Assembly: GCA_039654915.1 (NCBI GenBank)
Contig: CM077598.1
Span: 72,072,041-72,136,040 of the forward strand
Reading direction: 5' to 3'
Source of the DNA: Aquilaria yunnanensis
Lineage: Eukaryota > Streptophyta > Magnoliopsida > Malvales > Thymelaeaceae
Length of the DNA: 64,000 nucleotides
Part shown: in pieces, positions 54,479-64,000 of the stretch
Position numbering within the stretch: the first letter of the stretch is position 1
Layout: each line of letters begins with the position of its first letter
Made by a program: the position numbers and the translations under genes
Notes under the pieces: generated by a model
Seen by the model: the letters and a program-made list of their open reading frames with translations, nothing else
Told to the model about the DNA's origin: nothing
The model's database searches: none

Positions 54479-57400
54479 TTGGCTCGAGGTGAAGTGGACC
54501 TACGTGTTGGAAATGGAGCAAGGGTTGCTGCCTTAGCCGTAGGGACTTATGTTCTTACTTTACCTAGTGGATTAGTTTTAGAATTAGACAACTGCTACTT
54601 TGTGCCTACTATTAGTAGAAATTTGATTTCTGTTTCTTGTTTGGACAAGAAAGGTTTTTCATTTATAATAAAGGACAAATGTTGTTCTATTTATTTGAAT
54701 GAAATCTTTTATGGTAGTGCTCAACTTAGCAATGGGTTGTATGTTCTAGACCTTGAAGATCCAATCTATAATGTGAATACCAAGAAGGTCAGATTAAATG
54801 ATTCAAACTCGACCTATCTCTGGCACTGTCGCTTGGGCCATATAAATGAGACCCGCATATCCAAGCTCCATAAGGATGGACTCTTGGACTCATGTGATTT
54901 TGAATCATATGAGACATGTGAGTCATGTTTGTTGGGCAAGATGACCAAAGCCCCATTCACAGGGCAAAGTGAAAGGGCTAATGACTTACTAGGACTCATA
55001 CATAGTGATGTATGTGGCCCTATGTCTACACAAGCTAGAGGAGGTTTCCAATACTTCATTACTTTCACTGATGACTTCAGCAGATATGGCTATGTGTATC
55101 TTATGAGACACAAGTCAGAATCCTTTGAAAAGTTCAAAGAATTCAAGAATGAAGTAGAGAATCAACTCGGGAAGAGTATCAAAGTGCTTCAATCAGATCG
55201 AGGTGGAGAGTACTTGGATCGAGAATTCCTTGACTATCTGAAGGAGTGTGGTATAATATCACAACTCACTCCACCAGGTACACCTCAATGGAATGGTGTT
55301 TTTGAAAGGAGAAATCGAACTCTGTTAGACATGGTTCGCTCCATGATGAGTCAAGCTGACCTTCCAAACTCCTTTTGGGGACATGCTCTAGAGACAGCCG
55401 CTTTTACACTAAACCGAGTTCCATCTAAATCGGTTCAAAAGACACCATATGAGATATGGAGTGGGAGGCGTCCCAATTTGTCTTTTATGAAGATTTGGGG
55501 CTGTGACGCTTATGTAAAATGTCAATCCTCTAACAAACTAGGGCCCAAATCTAAAAAATGTCTTTTTGTTGGGTATCCCAAAGAAACAAAGGGTTACTAT
55601 TTCTACAATCCCTCTGAGCAAAAAGTGTTTGTTGCTCGAACTGGTGTCTTTTTGGAGAAAGAGTTTATCTCTAAAGGAACTAGTGGGAGGAAAGTAGAAC
55701 TTGAAGAAATTCAAGAACAACAAGGAGACATTGAACCTGAAATGGAACCTGAACAGACACCACAAGATGTTGTGGTTCAAGAGTCTGTTCCTGTAGCACA
55801 GAGCCCACGTAGGACTGGTAGGATTCGGCGTGAGCCCGAGAGATATGGATTTCTCATGACTCACACCGGTGATGTGATGCTCATGGATCAAGATGAGCCC
55901 ACAACCTACCAACAAGCTATGTCGGGGCCTGACTCTGAGAACTGGCTAATGGCCATGAAATCTGAGATGGAATCCATGTATGAAAACCAAGTATGGACTT
56001 TGGTTGACCCACCTGAAGGGGTAAAACCCATAGGGTGCAAATGGGTTTTCAAGAAGAAAACTGACATGGATGGTAATGTGATTACCTTTAAGGGACGATT
56101 GGTGGCAAAAGGTTTCAAGCAAATTCATGGTATTGACTATGATGAAACTTTTTCACCAGTTGCTATGCTTAAATCCATCCGAATTTTGTTTGCTATTGCT
56201 GCACACTATGATTATGAGATATGGCAAATGGATGTCAAAACTGCATTCCTAAATGGAAAGCTACTTGAGGATGTGTACATGACACAACCTGAGGGTTTTG
56301 TCACTCCTGGGAATGCCAATAAAGTGTGCAAATTGCAAAGGTCCATTTATGGACTGAAGCAAGCTTCTGAAAGTTGGAATCTTCGTTTTGATGATGCAAT
56401 CAAAGAGTTTGGTTTTATCAAAAATGAAGATGAACCTTGTGTCTACAAGAAGGTTAGTGGGAGCGCTATTGTCTTCTTGGTGTTGTATGTAGATGACATA
56501 CTACTCATCGGGAATGACATTCCTGAGCTACAGTCTGTGAAGACTTGGCTAGGGAAATGTTTCTCTATGAAGGAGTTGGGTGAAGCAGCCTATGTGTTAG
56601 GCATCAGGATCTATAGAGATAGATCTAGAAAGCTTATTGGCCTAAGTCAAAGTACATATATTGACAAGGTGCTAAAGAGGTTTAGCATGCAAGATTCCAA
56701 GAAAGGATTCTTGCCTATGTCACATGGTATCACTCTTTCTAGATCTCAGTGTCCGAGTACAACCGAGGAGAGAGAGCGCATGAGTAAGATTCCATATGCC
56801 TCAGCAATTGGATCTATCATGTATGCCATGATATGTACTCATCCCGATGTCTCATATGCTTTGAGCATGACGAGTAGGTACCAATCGAACCCCGGTGAAA
56901 GTCACTGGACAGCTGTTAAGAACATCCTTAAGTACTTACGAAGGACTAAGGATGCATTCTTGGTCTTTGGAGGTGAAGATCAGCTCGTTGTAAGGGGTTA
57001 CACCGATGCAAGCTTCCAATCTGATAAGGATGATTTTAGATCGCAATCTGGTTATGTGTTTTGTATTGGTGGTGGTGCTGTGAGCTGGAAGAGTTCAAAG
57101 CAAGAGACAGTAGCTGACTCTACAACAGAATCTGAGTACATTGCCGCCTCTGATGCTGCGAAGGAGGCAGTTTGGATCAAGAAGTTCATCACTGAACTTG
57201 GAGTGGTTCCAAGCATTGTTGACCCGATAGAGATCTATTGTGACAACAATGGAGCAATCGCACAGGCTAAGGAACCTCGATCTCACCAGCGATCCAAACA
57301 CATACTTCGACGCTATCATCTCATCTGGGAGATCATCGAGAGGGGTGATGTAAGGATATGCAGGACTTCGACAGACAGCAACATTGCTGATCCACTGACA

Positions 57401-57496
57401 AAGCCCCTTACGCAGCAGAAGCGTGATAGCCATTTTAGGTCCATCGGTATTAGATACATGGATGATTGGCTTTTAGTGCAAGTGGGAGATTGTTAG
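54479..57496 (+). CDS. pol: Pol of copia element H: integrase, RT, RNase H (protease active site missing)
   Basis: About 1005 codons open in the +1 frame relative to gag. The given start is TTG, not ATG, so this is really the body of a gag-pol frame. Residues 1-80 are the C-terminal part of the protease/pre-integrase region (RVGNGARVAALAVGTYVLTL). Zinc site from W115-H116 to CESC. Integrase core D177, D240, E276 (DD35E). RT with WQMDVKTAFLNG and YVDD at 670-673. RNase H with TDASFQSD, SESEY-like TTESEY and DNNGAI. C-terminal ADPLTKPL. The last codon and the TAG stop are the first six bases of the 3' LTR. The D-(T/S)-G protease motif expected upstream is absent. Confidence 0.93.
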   Translation: MARGEVDLRVGNGARVAALAVGTYVLTLPSGLVLELDNCYFVPTISRNLISVSCLDKKGFSFIIKDKCCSIYLNEIFYGSAQLSNGLYVLDLEDPIYNVNTKKVRLNDSNSTYLWHCRLGHINETRISKLHKDGLLDSCDFESYETCESCLLGKMTKAPFTGQSERANDLLGLIHSDVCGPMSTQARGGFQYFITFTDDFSRYGYVYLMRHKSESFEKFKEFKNEVENQLGKSIKVLQSDRGGEYLDREFLDYLKECGIISQLTPPGTPQWNGVFERRNRTLLDMVRSMMSQADLPNSFWGHALETAAFTLNRVPSKSVQKTPYEIWSGRRPNLSFMKIWGCDAYVKCQSSNKLGPKSKKCLFVGYPKETKGYYFYNPSEQKVFVARTGVFLEKEFISKGTSGRKVELEEIQEQQGDIEPEMEPEQTPQDVVVQESVPVAQSPRRTGRIRREPERYGFLMTHTGDVMLMDQDEPTTYQQAMSGPDSENWLMAMKSEMESMYENQVWTLVDPPEGVKPIGCKWVFKKKTDMDGNVITFKGRLVAKGFKQIHGIDYDETFSPVAMLKSIRILFAIAAHYDYEIWQMDVKTAFLNGKLLEDVYMTQPEGFVTPGNANKVCKLQRSIYGLKQASESWNLRFDDAIKEFGFIKNEDEPCVYKKVSGSAIVFLVLYVDDILLIGNDIPELQSVKTWLGKCFSMKELGEAAYVLGIRIYRDRSRKLIGLSQSTYIDKVLKRFSMQDSKKGFLPMSHGITLSRSQCPSTTEERERMSKIPYASAIGSIMYAMICTHPDVSYALSMTSRYQSNPGESHWTAVKNILKYLRRTKDAFLVFGGEDQLVVRGYTDASFQSDKDDFRSQSGYVFCIGGGAVSWKSSKQETVADSTTESEYIAASDAAKEAVWIKKFITELGVVPSIVDPIEIYCDNNGAIAQAKEPRSHQRSKHILRRYHLIWEIIERGDVRICRTSTDSNIADPLTKPLTQQKRDSHFRSIGIRYMDDWLLVQVGDC
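57480..57490 (+). other. Polypurine tract of element H
   Basis: aagtgggagat directly before the 3' LTR start at 57491; it also codes for the end of pol. Confidence 0.75.
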
Positions 57497-58906
57497 TATT
57501 GTGCCCAAAAAGCCAATCATGAGATGATTGTATTTTTGCACATTAAGTCATGATATTTTATTGAGGCATTAATCCAGCAATTTTGTTTGTTGTTTTGTTT
57601 CTGCGTAACGTAATAAACATAATTGTAACCCTAGAATAATGATATTCTTAAACGTCCCTAGTCTAGTATTATTGTGGAGCGGGTTGCAATAATACATAAT
57701 GACTAGCATATGTGGAGACTAATATGAGATATGTAGTCTACATATGGGTACAAGTTGGAGAACTTGTGTACTGGACCGACCCACCATGAGAACACTTCAT
57801 GGATCTTTATATGAGTGTCATAAGTGATTCTCATAGTGATCATGGTATATGTAGTCCTTCGACCTAAGATCAGCAAGGTTCCCTACATGTGAGTCACATA
57901 CTTTGATACTTTCCTTTGTTGCTCGTAACTGAGTGAACTTGAAGGAGGTCATTGGGTATGTCACATATCATGCGGAGGGATTTGTATGATCAAGATGGGA
58001 TTTGTCCCTCCTATGTAACGGGAGTGATATCTTTGGGCCCCTTGATAGAGTGAGACTTAGAAAATGCATGGCCATGCTCCGATGAGTTGATATATGATAT
58101 CAATGTCGTTAGTTTAAGTTGGTCTACTCGGTAATCAAGAAACCAAAGATTGGGCTATACGAGAGTGACACATTCCATGTCTTGTGCTTAGTCTTGATAT
58201 CTTGGACAAAGGGACAATGGCATATATCGGTGATGATCATAAAGGTTTAGTCGATTCACCGACAATCTTGTCACTTGGGTAGCAATGATGTGTTGCTAGA
58301 CACCGCTCATTGCTTATGATCATAAATGTGATTTATGATCATTGCCAACACGGCAAGAGCCTATTGGGTCGCACACATAGAGCTATTTGGATCATTAGAG
58401 TGCATGGGCTAATTATTTGGGTTATGGTTTCACTTTAATTTCGTATTAATAATGGGCCAAGGAGTTGAGCCATTATTAAGCCCGAAATTAAATCCTAATT
58501 GGATTAGGGCTTTGAAACCCATTAGGCCTGGAAGTTGAGTCTCACTATAAATACAACTTTTAAGTGAGAAATTCGCAGGTCTCCTTGCCCTAGCCTCCCA
58601 AAAGGACAGCCGCACTCTTCTCTTGCAATTCCTTGGAGGACGCAAGCTAGCACTGCGAGCGCAAGAGAAACGCATCTGCCGGGACGTGGTGGAAGCGTGG
58701 TGATCCCGAGAGGCTCGTGTGGATACCATAGAGAGCCTGAACACGTCAACTGTTCAGGTTTTGTGATTCGACTCTACAGTTGAGTGAGAGATCTCAACCA
58801 AAAATTAGGTATGAAATTTTCGAACACCCGATTTACCCCGTTTCACTTGGATCCTGGAGGGTTTCGGTTAAATTCCACTGCGCTGTTTGGCTCCCGAAAC
58901 CCAACA
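57491..58906 (+). repeat. Element H 3' LTR
   Basis: 1416 bp, same length as the 5' copy, about a dozen substitutions and no length change. Palindrome at 58316-58342. TSD ccatg follows. Confidence 0.96.
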
Positions 58907-59704
58907 CCATGCTCTATTTGTACTTTGTGAGGTGCGCCTGAGGCTCACTACACCCATCGTAGGTTTCTAAGTGTGGCACCCTGAAGTCATTGGGCATGGG
59001 TGCCTACACTACTTCCCGCACGAAGGGTAATTCTCCTCCGGTATAAGTGTCAGACAACCTCGACCAGACTGGTTTTCGGGAGATCTGCCTCTCAACCTTT
59101 TCCAGCCTTCCAAGGATCTTTTCAATAAGGGCAACCGTGTCGGCTTCCCCCTGCTGCCTGGTGGCCACTTGCAACGGTGAACTTCTTCTCCTTCTCGGAG
59201 AATAACTTCGGCAACAAGGGGACGGAGACCTCTGGTACGGGGATGGACTCCGCTGAGAGGAAGCCCTGGCCTCCTTTGGGGTTATTCCCTGGTAGGTCGT
59301 GCCCTAGGGGGCACATCCTCCATTGAAGATGTGTCAAGAAAGTCCTCACTCCCGGAACTTTGGTGAGTAGACCTCGAGCCCCTCTCTTGGGCTACTACTA
59401 CAGGGGATGTCCTTCGGCCCGGTGGAGGCTAGGGCCACCTCTGGTCGAGCTGCCGCGTCATTTCGGCGACGATGAAGTGCTAGACGTCTCGCAAGAAATT
59501 CATTGTTACTGTATGGGGGGGATTATCTTCCTGCATAAAAGTCTCTACAGTGGGCTGCTGGGTCGCCGGCTGAGCCTCCAACGCGGACGTGGACTGCGGG
59601 AGCCCCTTGTCCTTTGAGCGTCGAGTCTTTACGACGGTGACCTGGGAGATGTTTCCCACAGACGACGCTAAATGATGGCCTTCTACATCATCATTGTGTG
59701 ACAT
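58907..59704 (-). pseudogene. Element F gag, N-terminal part
   Basis: Minus strand, start ATG at 59704-59702 inside the 5' LTR (MSHNDDVEGHHLASSV), running through the PBS into an N-terminus like B (KDKGLPQSTSALEAQP, MNFLRDV). Then the Arg/Ser-rich region and the first part of the capsid domain up to the H insertion. Several stops and frameshifts after the first 75 codons. Continues at 50670. Confidence 0.85.
59653..59670 (-). other. Degenerate primer binding site of element F
   Basis: Minus strand TAGCGTCGTCTGTGGGAA, two changes in the first seven bases compared with B. Two bases from the LTR. Confidence 0.75.
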
Positions 59705-60494
59705 GGTGAGCCTGGAGCAGAGACTGCTGGTGAGAGAATACCTAGGCGAGGAAGCTCCGGTGGGAGGAGGACTGCAAAAAGTCAAGAAAATAAGCGTTAG
59801 GATGTCCTAGGAGTGTCTTTCTGGCAAGGAGCCTCCGACGCCCAAGTCAGTGTTTCAAAATTGGAAGGTGAATAGTGAATGTAGAAAATTTCCCCTTTAA
59901 GTCCCGTCTTTCCTCTCTACCTGGGGTGCTTACTGAATATTTATAGGGAGGTGAATAGTAAAAGTTCGTTTGACATGGCCGGACTAGATCATGACACGCA
60001 TTCGGTCAGATGTGATCTGTACCTTCGGGGAGAAGGGGGAACATTTAGCCGGCCACAGGCAGCCTAGCCAGGAGACTAGGCCGCGCGAGGGCGGCGTGTC
60101 AGGGCATGTCTGGGGGCGGCGTGTCAGGGATGTGTCAGAGGCTCCTTAATTGCTTCTGCCATGCTCCCGAGGTCCCTCCGGTAAAAGAGAGCTCCTTAGA
60201 GCAGGAGAACTATCTCCCTAGATCACTTCAGAAATCCAAGGGTATCCTCACCGAGGATGGTCCCGTTCGGGGACGTCCTTCCTTGTCGAAGGTGGTTCGC
60301 TCATCTTACCGAGGGTGATGATGGACCGTATTCCCTAGGTTGGTACTGTAGTCTCCAAGGATGATGAAAAATTACCGAGGTCGAATGTAAGAGGGGTCGG
60401 ACGCCTTCCTTTCTGAAGTCTGTGCCTTCCTTCCCGAGGGCGGTGCCTTACCGGAGCCTACGGGTTTGAAGGGTGATAGGCACTTCGGCTATCA
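59673..60494 (-). repeat. Element F 5' LTR
   Basis: 822 bp, TGATGGCC...GGCTATCA in + view; roughly 10 percent different from the 3' copy over the first 430 bases compared. Reverse-strand TATAAATA near 59940. Confidence 0.92.
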
Positions 60495-63400
60495 CCTCCG
60501 TTATGACGAGATTCATCTTCATTGATGTTCCCTCATCATACAACGCAATCCTCGGGTGGCAAACTTAAGGTAATCTCCATGTCCGCCCGAATGTAAAATA
60601 CTTAACGGTCACCTTCGCAACCAAAGAAGGAGATGCAGAGATCTTCATTGACCAAGCCGAAGTCAGGAAGGTCTTAACCAAGGCTAGACAAAGCCCGGCC
60701 AAGGTCCAAGTACTTACTTCGGCTACAGAAAAGGCAGTCATAACAGGCGAAACGACCACAAGGGAGGAATTAAAAGTGTTGGAGAAAGTAGAAACAGAAG
60801 ATGTAGAACTGATCCCCGGCCGGAACACCCGAGTAGGGAAAAAATTGGCCAAGGGTGACAAAGACACGCTTGTATCTTTCTTGCTAATGAACAAAGATCT
60901 ATTCGCCTACTCTCCAAAAGACATGCCTGGGGTCAACCCCAACATAATCTGCTATAGTCTCAAAGTTCGCCCAGACGCTAGGCCGGTTCGGGGGAAAAAG
61001 CGAACCTATCATCTCATAAGAATTCCTTCATTAAAGCTAAGGTTAGGTGCCTGATTGAGGCAGGGGTAATAAGAGAGGTTAGATACCCCGAATGGCTTAG
61101 TAACGTGGTTATCGCCACAAAGGAAGGGAGTGAAAAGCTTCGAATGTGCATCGATTTTGGGAACCTGAATGATGCCTGTCCAAAGGACTCCTAGCCTTTT
61201 CCAGCCATAGACTAATTGGTGGATTCAACCGTCGAGTACGGTCTTATCAGTTTCCTCGATGCCTTCAGCGGGTATCATCAAATTCAGATGAACCCCGAAG
61301 ATGAAGAAAAAACCGCCTTCATCACCGAAGTTGGTACCTACTGCTATGTCAGAATGCCCTTCGGGCTTAAAAATGCAGGGGCTACCTATCAGAGGTTGAT
61401 GAATAGAGTGTTCAACTCTCAGATTGGGAGAAACATGGAGGCATATGTTGATGATATGATAGTTAAGAGCAGAATGCCTAGTAATCATATCTACGACTTG
61501 GGTGAAACCTTTCAACGACTTCGGGAGTTCGGCATTCGCCTTAATCCCAAGAAGTGTGTGTTTGGAGTGGGTGCAGGTAAGTTCCTCGGGTTTATGGTGT
61601 CGGAGAGGGGAATAGACACCAACCCCAAAATGGTTAAAGCCCTGATAGGTTTTCGAACACCTACAACCATTAATGATAAACAAAGGCTTACCGGAAGAAT
61701 CACTTCCCTTAGTAGATTCATTTCCACATACGGCGACCGATGTCGACCATTCTTCAATGTGCTTACCAAAGCAAACAGAAGCAAAGGCAACTCCAGAATC
61801 GAGGAGCACCATTAGAACCTAGAATGTCAGAAAGCTTGGGATGAGCTTAAAAGCTACCCAACCCATCTACCAACACTTCGGCAACTGCAGGAAGGAGAAC
61901 CTCTCATCCTCTACCTCGCCGTCACTGAAAAGGCTGTGAGTTCGGTCCTAGTGAAAGAAGAGGGTGAGAGGCAGTGGCCAGTATATTATGTAAGCAAGTC
62001 CCTACATGCCGCCGAGGTCAGATACCCATTGCTCCAAAAAGCCATCTATGCCTTAGCGCTCGCAGGTAGAAGGCTACGGCCCTACTTTCAAGGACACCCC
62101 ATCATTGTCCGAAGCAACCTACATCTACGCGACATAATGAAAAAGGTAGAGCATTCGGGAAGGCTGTCAAAATGGTGTATCGAGCTCGGAGAGTACAACA
62201 TCATGTACGAGCCAAGAGAGTAATAAAGGCCCAAGCATTGGCAGATTTCATCGTCGAAATTTCAGGAATCGAGGATGCTGAAGTTACCTCGGAAGATCCG
62301 ATAAAGATTGAACCAGAGTGGAAATTCTTCATCGATGGAGCCTCAGGCGCTGAACGCCAAGGTGCAGGAGTGGTTCTTCGGGGGCCCGAAGGCATGGAAG
62401 CCACTAAAGCCATCAAATTTGGTTTTGATGTCACCAATAACGTCGCCGAATATGAAGCCCTCATAGCAGGACTAAAACTGGCCAGAAGAGTCGGCGTAAA
62501 AAACCTTAAGGCCCACAGTGACTCACAGCTAGTAGTCCGACAAATGAAAGGAGATTACGCTGCAAAGGATCCAACCTTGGCAAATACCATGACCTCATCA
62601 AGAAGCTCATTAAAGAGTTTGACTCGGTACAAATAGAAAACGTGCCTCAAAGAGAGAACTCTCAAGCCGATACCTAGGCCAAATCTAAGGAACCCACTGA
62701 GGTAGTAAAACAACCTAGCATGGAGTTAATGTACATGGCAAACTCGGAAGAAGGATGGCAAGATTCCATCAAAAAATACCTGGCAACTTCGGCACTCCCG
62801 GAAGACCCTGCTGAGGCCGCAAAGGTGTGAAAGCGCTCCAGGACATACTTCCTCATCGGGGATGAACTATACAGACAAGGGTATGCAAGTCCCTTGCAGA
62901 GGTGCATAAGTGAAAAGGATGTCAGAACAGTCCTCGAAGAAGTTCATGAGGGGGCCTGTGGTTCCCACATAGGAACAGACGCCCTCGCCGGAGTGATACT
63001 TCGCCAGGGTTACTTTTGGCCCACCCTAAGGAAGGATGCAAAACAATTTTTCTAAAAATGTGACAAGTGCCAAAGACACGCCAACGTCCAGAGGTTACCC
63101 TTGGAGTTAATAACCTCGGCTAATTATCCTTGTCCCTTCGCAGTATGGGGCATTGACCTCATCAGGCCGCTCCCGACTGCACCTAGAGGAGTGAAGTTCT
63201 GTGTGGTCGCAGTAGATTACTTCACTAAATGGGTCGAGGCAGAGCCCCTGGCGATAATTTCGGCGAAGGACATACAAAAATTTGTTTCGAAGAACATCAT
63301 ATGCTGACTCGGCATACTGAGGGTAATAATGGCCGACAATGGTACCCAGTTTACTGACAAGGGGTTCCGAGAATTCATGGCTAACCTCGGCATAAAGCTA

Positions 63401-63991
63401 CATTTAACCCTGGTAGCTCATCCTCAAAGCAACAGACAGATAAAGGTATATAACAGAACCATAAAAGATGGCCTAAAAAAGAGATTGAGGGAGGCAAAGG
63501 GAAAATGGCCAGGGGAACTTTCTAGTGTGCTATGGAGCTACCAGACAACACCCTGAAGAGCCACAGGTGAGACACCTTTTTGATTCATCTTCGGCGCAGA
63601 GGCCATTATGCCCATCGAGGTAGCCCAGCCATCGGTCAGGGTACAAGTGTTTGACGAAAGAGGGAATGACCTCGAATTGAGAACTAAGCTCGACCTAATT
63701 GACGAACACAGAGAAGTGGCCAAGCTTAGGAGAAAAGCCTTGCAGCAAAGAGTGGCTATGGCCGCAAGCTTACGCGTTAGGAAAAAAGGAATTAAAAAGG
63801 GAGACCTTGTTCTCCAAAAGGCTGAGTTTGAACCCCGAAGACCGTCTAATGGAGTACTTCGAGCAAACTGGGAGGGACCTTATTTGGTCCTTGACGAAGT
63901 TCAGAAAGGAGTCCATAAGCTTGGCGATCCCGAAGGTGGAGAACCGAAAAATACTTGGCACTCGGATACCTTGAAGAAGTTCTATGCTTAG
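60495..63991 (+). pseudogene. Element D pol: protease end, RT, two RNase H, integrase
   Basis: Resumes at the exact TSD of F. Recognisable: protease C-terminal part (IDVPSSYNAILG), RT with YVDD near 61451 in an open stretch 61216-61815, RNase H (YLAVTEKAVSSVL), second RNase H (FIDGASGAE, AEYEALIAGL, SDSQLVV in 62172-62636), integrase (GIDLIRPLP, ADNGTQF) and C-terminus ending KKFYA at 63991. Stops near 60567, 61190, 61813, 62221, 62676, 62828, 63054, 63304 and 63554, a frameshift near 61010, and the integrase catalytic Glu changed to Lys (RQIKVYNR near 63440). The last nine bases of the window are untranslated. Confidence 0.92.
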
Positions 63992-64000
63992 AATCTTGTC

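Larger units (their letters stand above)
50671..58906 (+). mobile_element. Complete Ty1/copia element H (protease core missing)
   Basis: 8236 bp with 1416-bp LTRs (50671-52086 and 57491-58906), TSD ccatg at 50666-50670 and 58907-58911, initiator-Met-type PBS at 52088, gag 53614-54468, pol 54479-57496. By eye the LTRs differ at about a dozen positions, near 1 percent. Inserted in F gag within the ADDAT codons. Gag and pol are open, but the protease active-site segment between them is absent, so the copy should not process its own polyprotein. Confidence 0.95.
35992..60494 (-). mobile_element. Element F: Tat-type element with three further insertions
   Basis: TSD cctcc at 35987-35991 and 60495-60499. 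In + view: 3' LTR, polypurine tract, antisense gene (on +), spacer, pol and gag (on -), PBS, 5' LTR. It contains T-c (39622-43908), E2 (45016-46402) and H (50671-58906). Its LTRs differ at roughly one base in ten over the stretch I compared, so F is much older than B. Genes carry stops and lost catalytic residues. Confidence 0.93.
31676..64000 (+). mobile_element. Element D: Tat-type element, 3' end beyond window
   Basis: 5' LTR 31676-32563, PBS 32566, decayed gag and protease to 35991, the nested element F (35992-60494), then pol 60495-63991. No 3' spacer or LTR before the window ends. Frames contain many stops and frameshifts; the copy is old. It is inserted in Tb gag; bases 31671-31675 (caatg) would be its TSD. 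Confidence 0.9.

Overview
The window is plant nuclear DNA made almost wholly of nested LTR retrotransposons. I see no single-copy host gene, rRNA, tRNA or CRISPR array. Pol domains, tRNA-type primer binding sites, TG..CA LTR ends and perfect 5-bp target site duplications (TSDs) point to a flowering plant with a large, repeat-rich genome. The species cannot be told from the sequence.

The main players are Ty3/gypsy elements of the Tat type: two RNase H domains, no chromodomain, and a long stretch between pol and the 3' LTR. I call them A, B, C, D and F. Layout: A (1-18296, + strand, its 5' part lies left of the window) is split in its reverse transcriptase by B (483-11619, + strand, TSD gaagg), a complete copy of the same family. 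A abuts an AT-rich, probably Tekay/Del-like LTR remnant (T1, 18297 to about 21556) that holds a solo Tat LTR (19522-20378). A second remnant with a gag pseudogene (Tb, about 21641-31675) was hit in its LTR by C (22348-28855, - strand, internally deleted, itself carrying the 2.46-kb solo LTR T2) and in its gag by D (31676 to past the window end, + strand). D carries a Ty1/copia solo LTR (32950-34360) and the 24.5-kb insertion F (35992-60494, - strand). F in turn carries a 3.4-kb solo LTR (39622-43908) that holds another Tat solo LTR, a copia solo LTR (45016-46402) and a complete copia element H (50671-58906).

B is the best-preserved unit. Its two 867-bp LTRs differ at 2 positions, its gag-pol is one open frame of 1832 codons, and its PBS and polypurine tract are present. 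Between pol and the 3' LTR it carries a second gene on the opposite strand: four exons, three short introns with canonical splice sites, 708 codons in frame, and an upstream TATA box plus G-box. The same gene, with the same exon borders and promoter layout, is present as decaying copies in A and F and as a truncated copy in C. This antisense gene with its own promoter is the most interesting system here.

Other structure includes a Gag start codon exactly 32 nt inside the LTR end in seven Tat LTRs, so that in B the reading frame runs through the PBS; a hairpin beside every polypurine tract; an array of GAGC/GCTC hairpins after pol; a perfect palindrome in every copia LTR; and a copia element (H) that lacks the protease active-site region.
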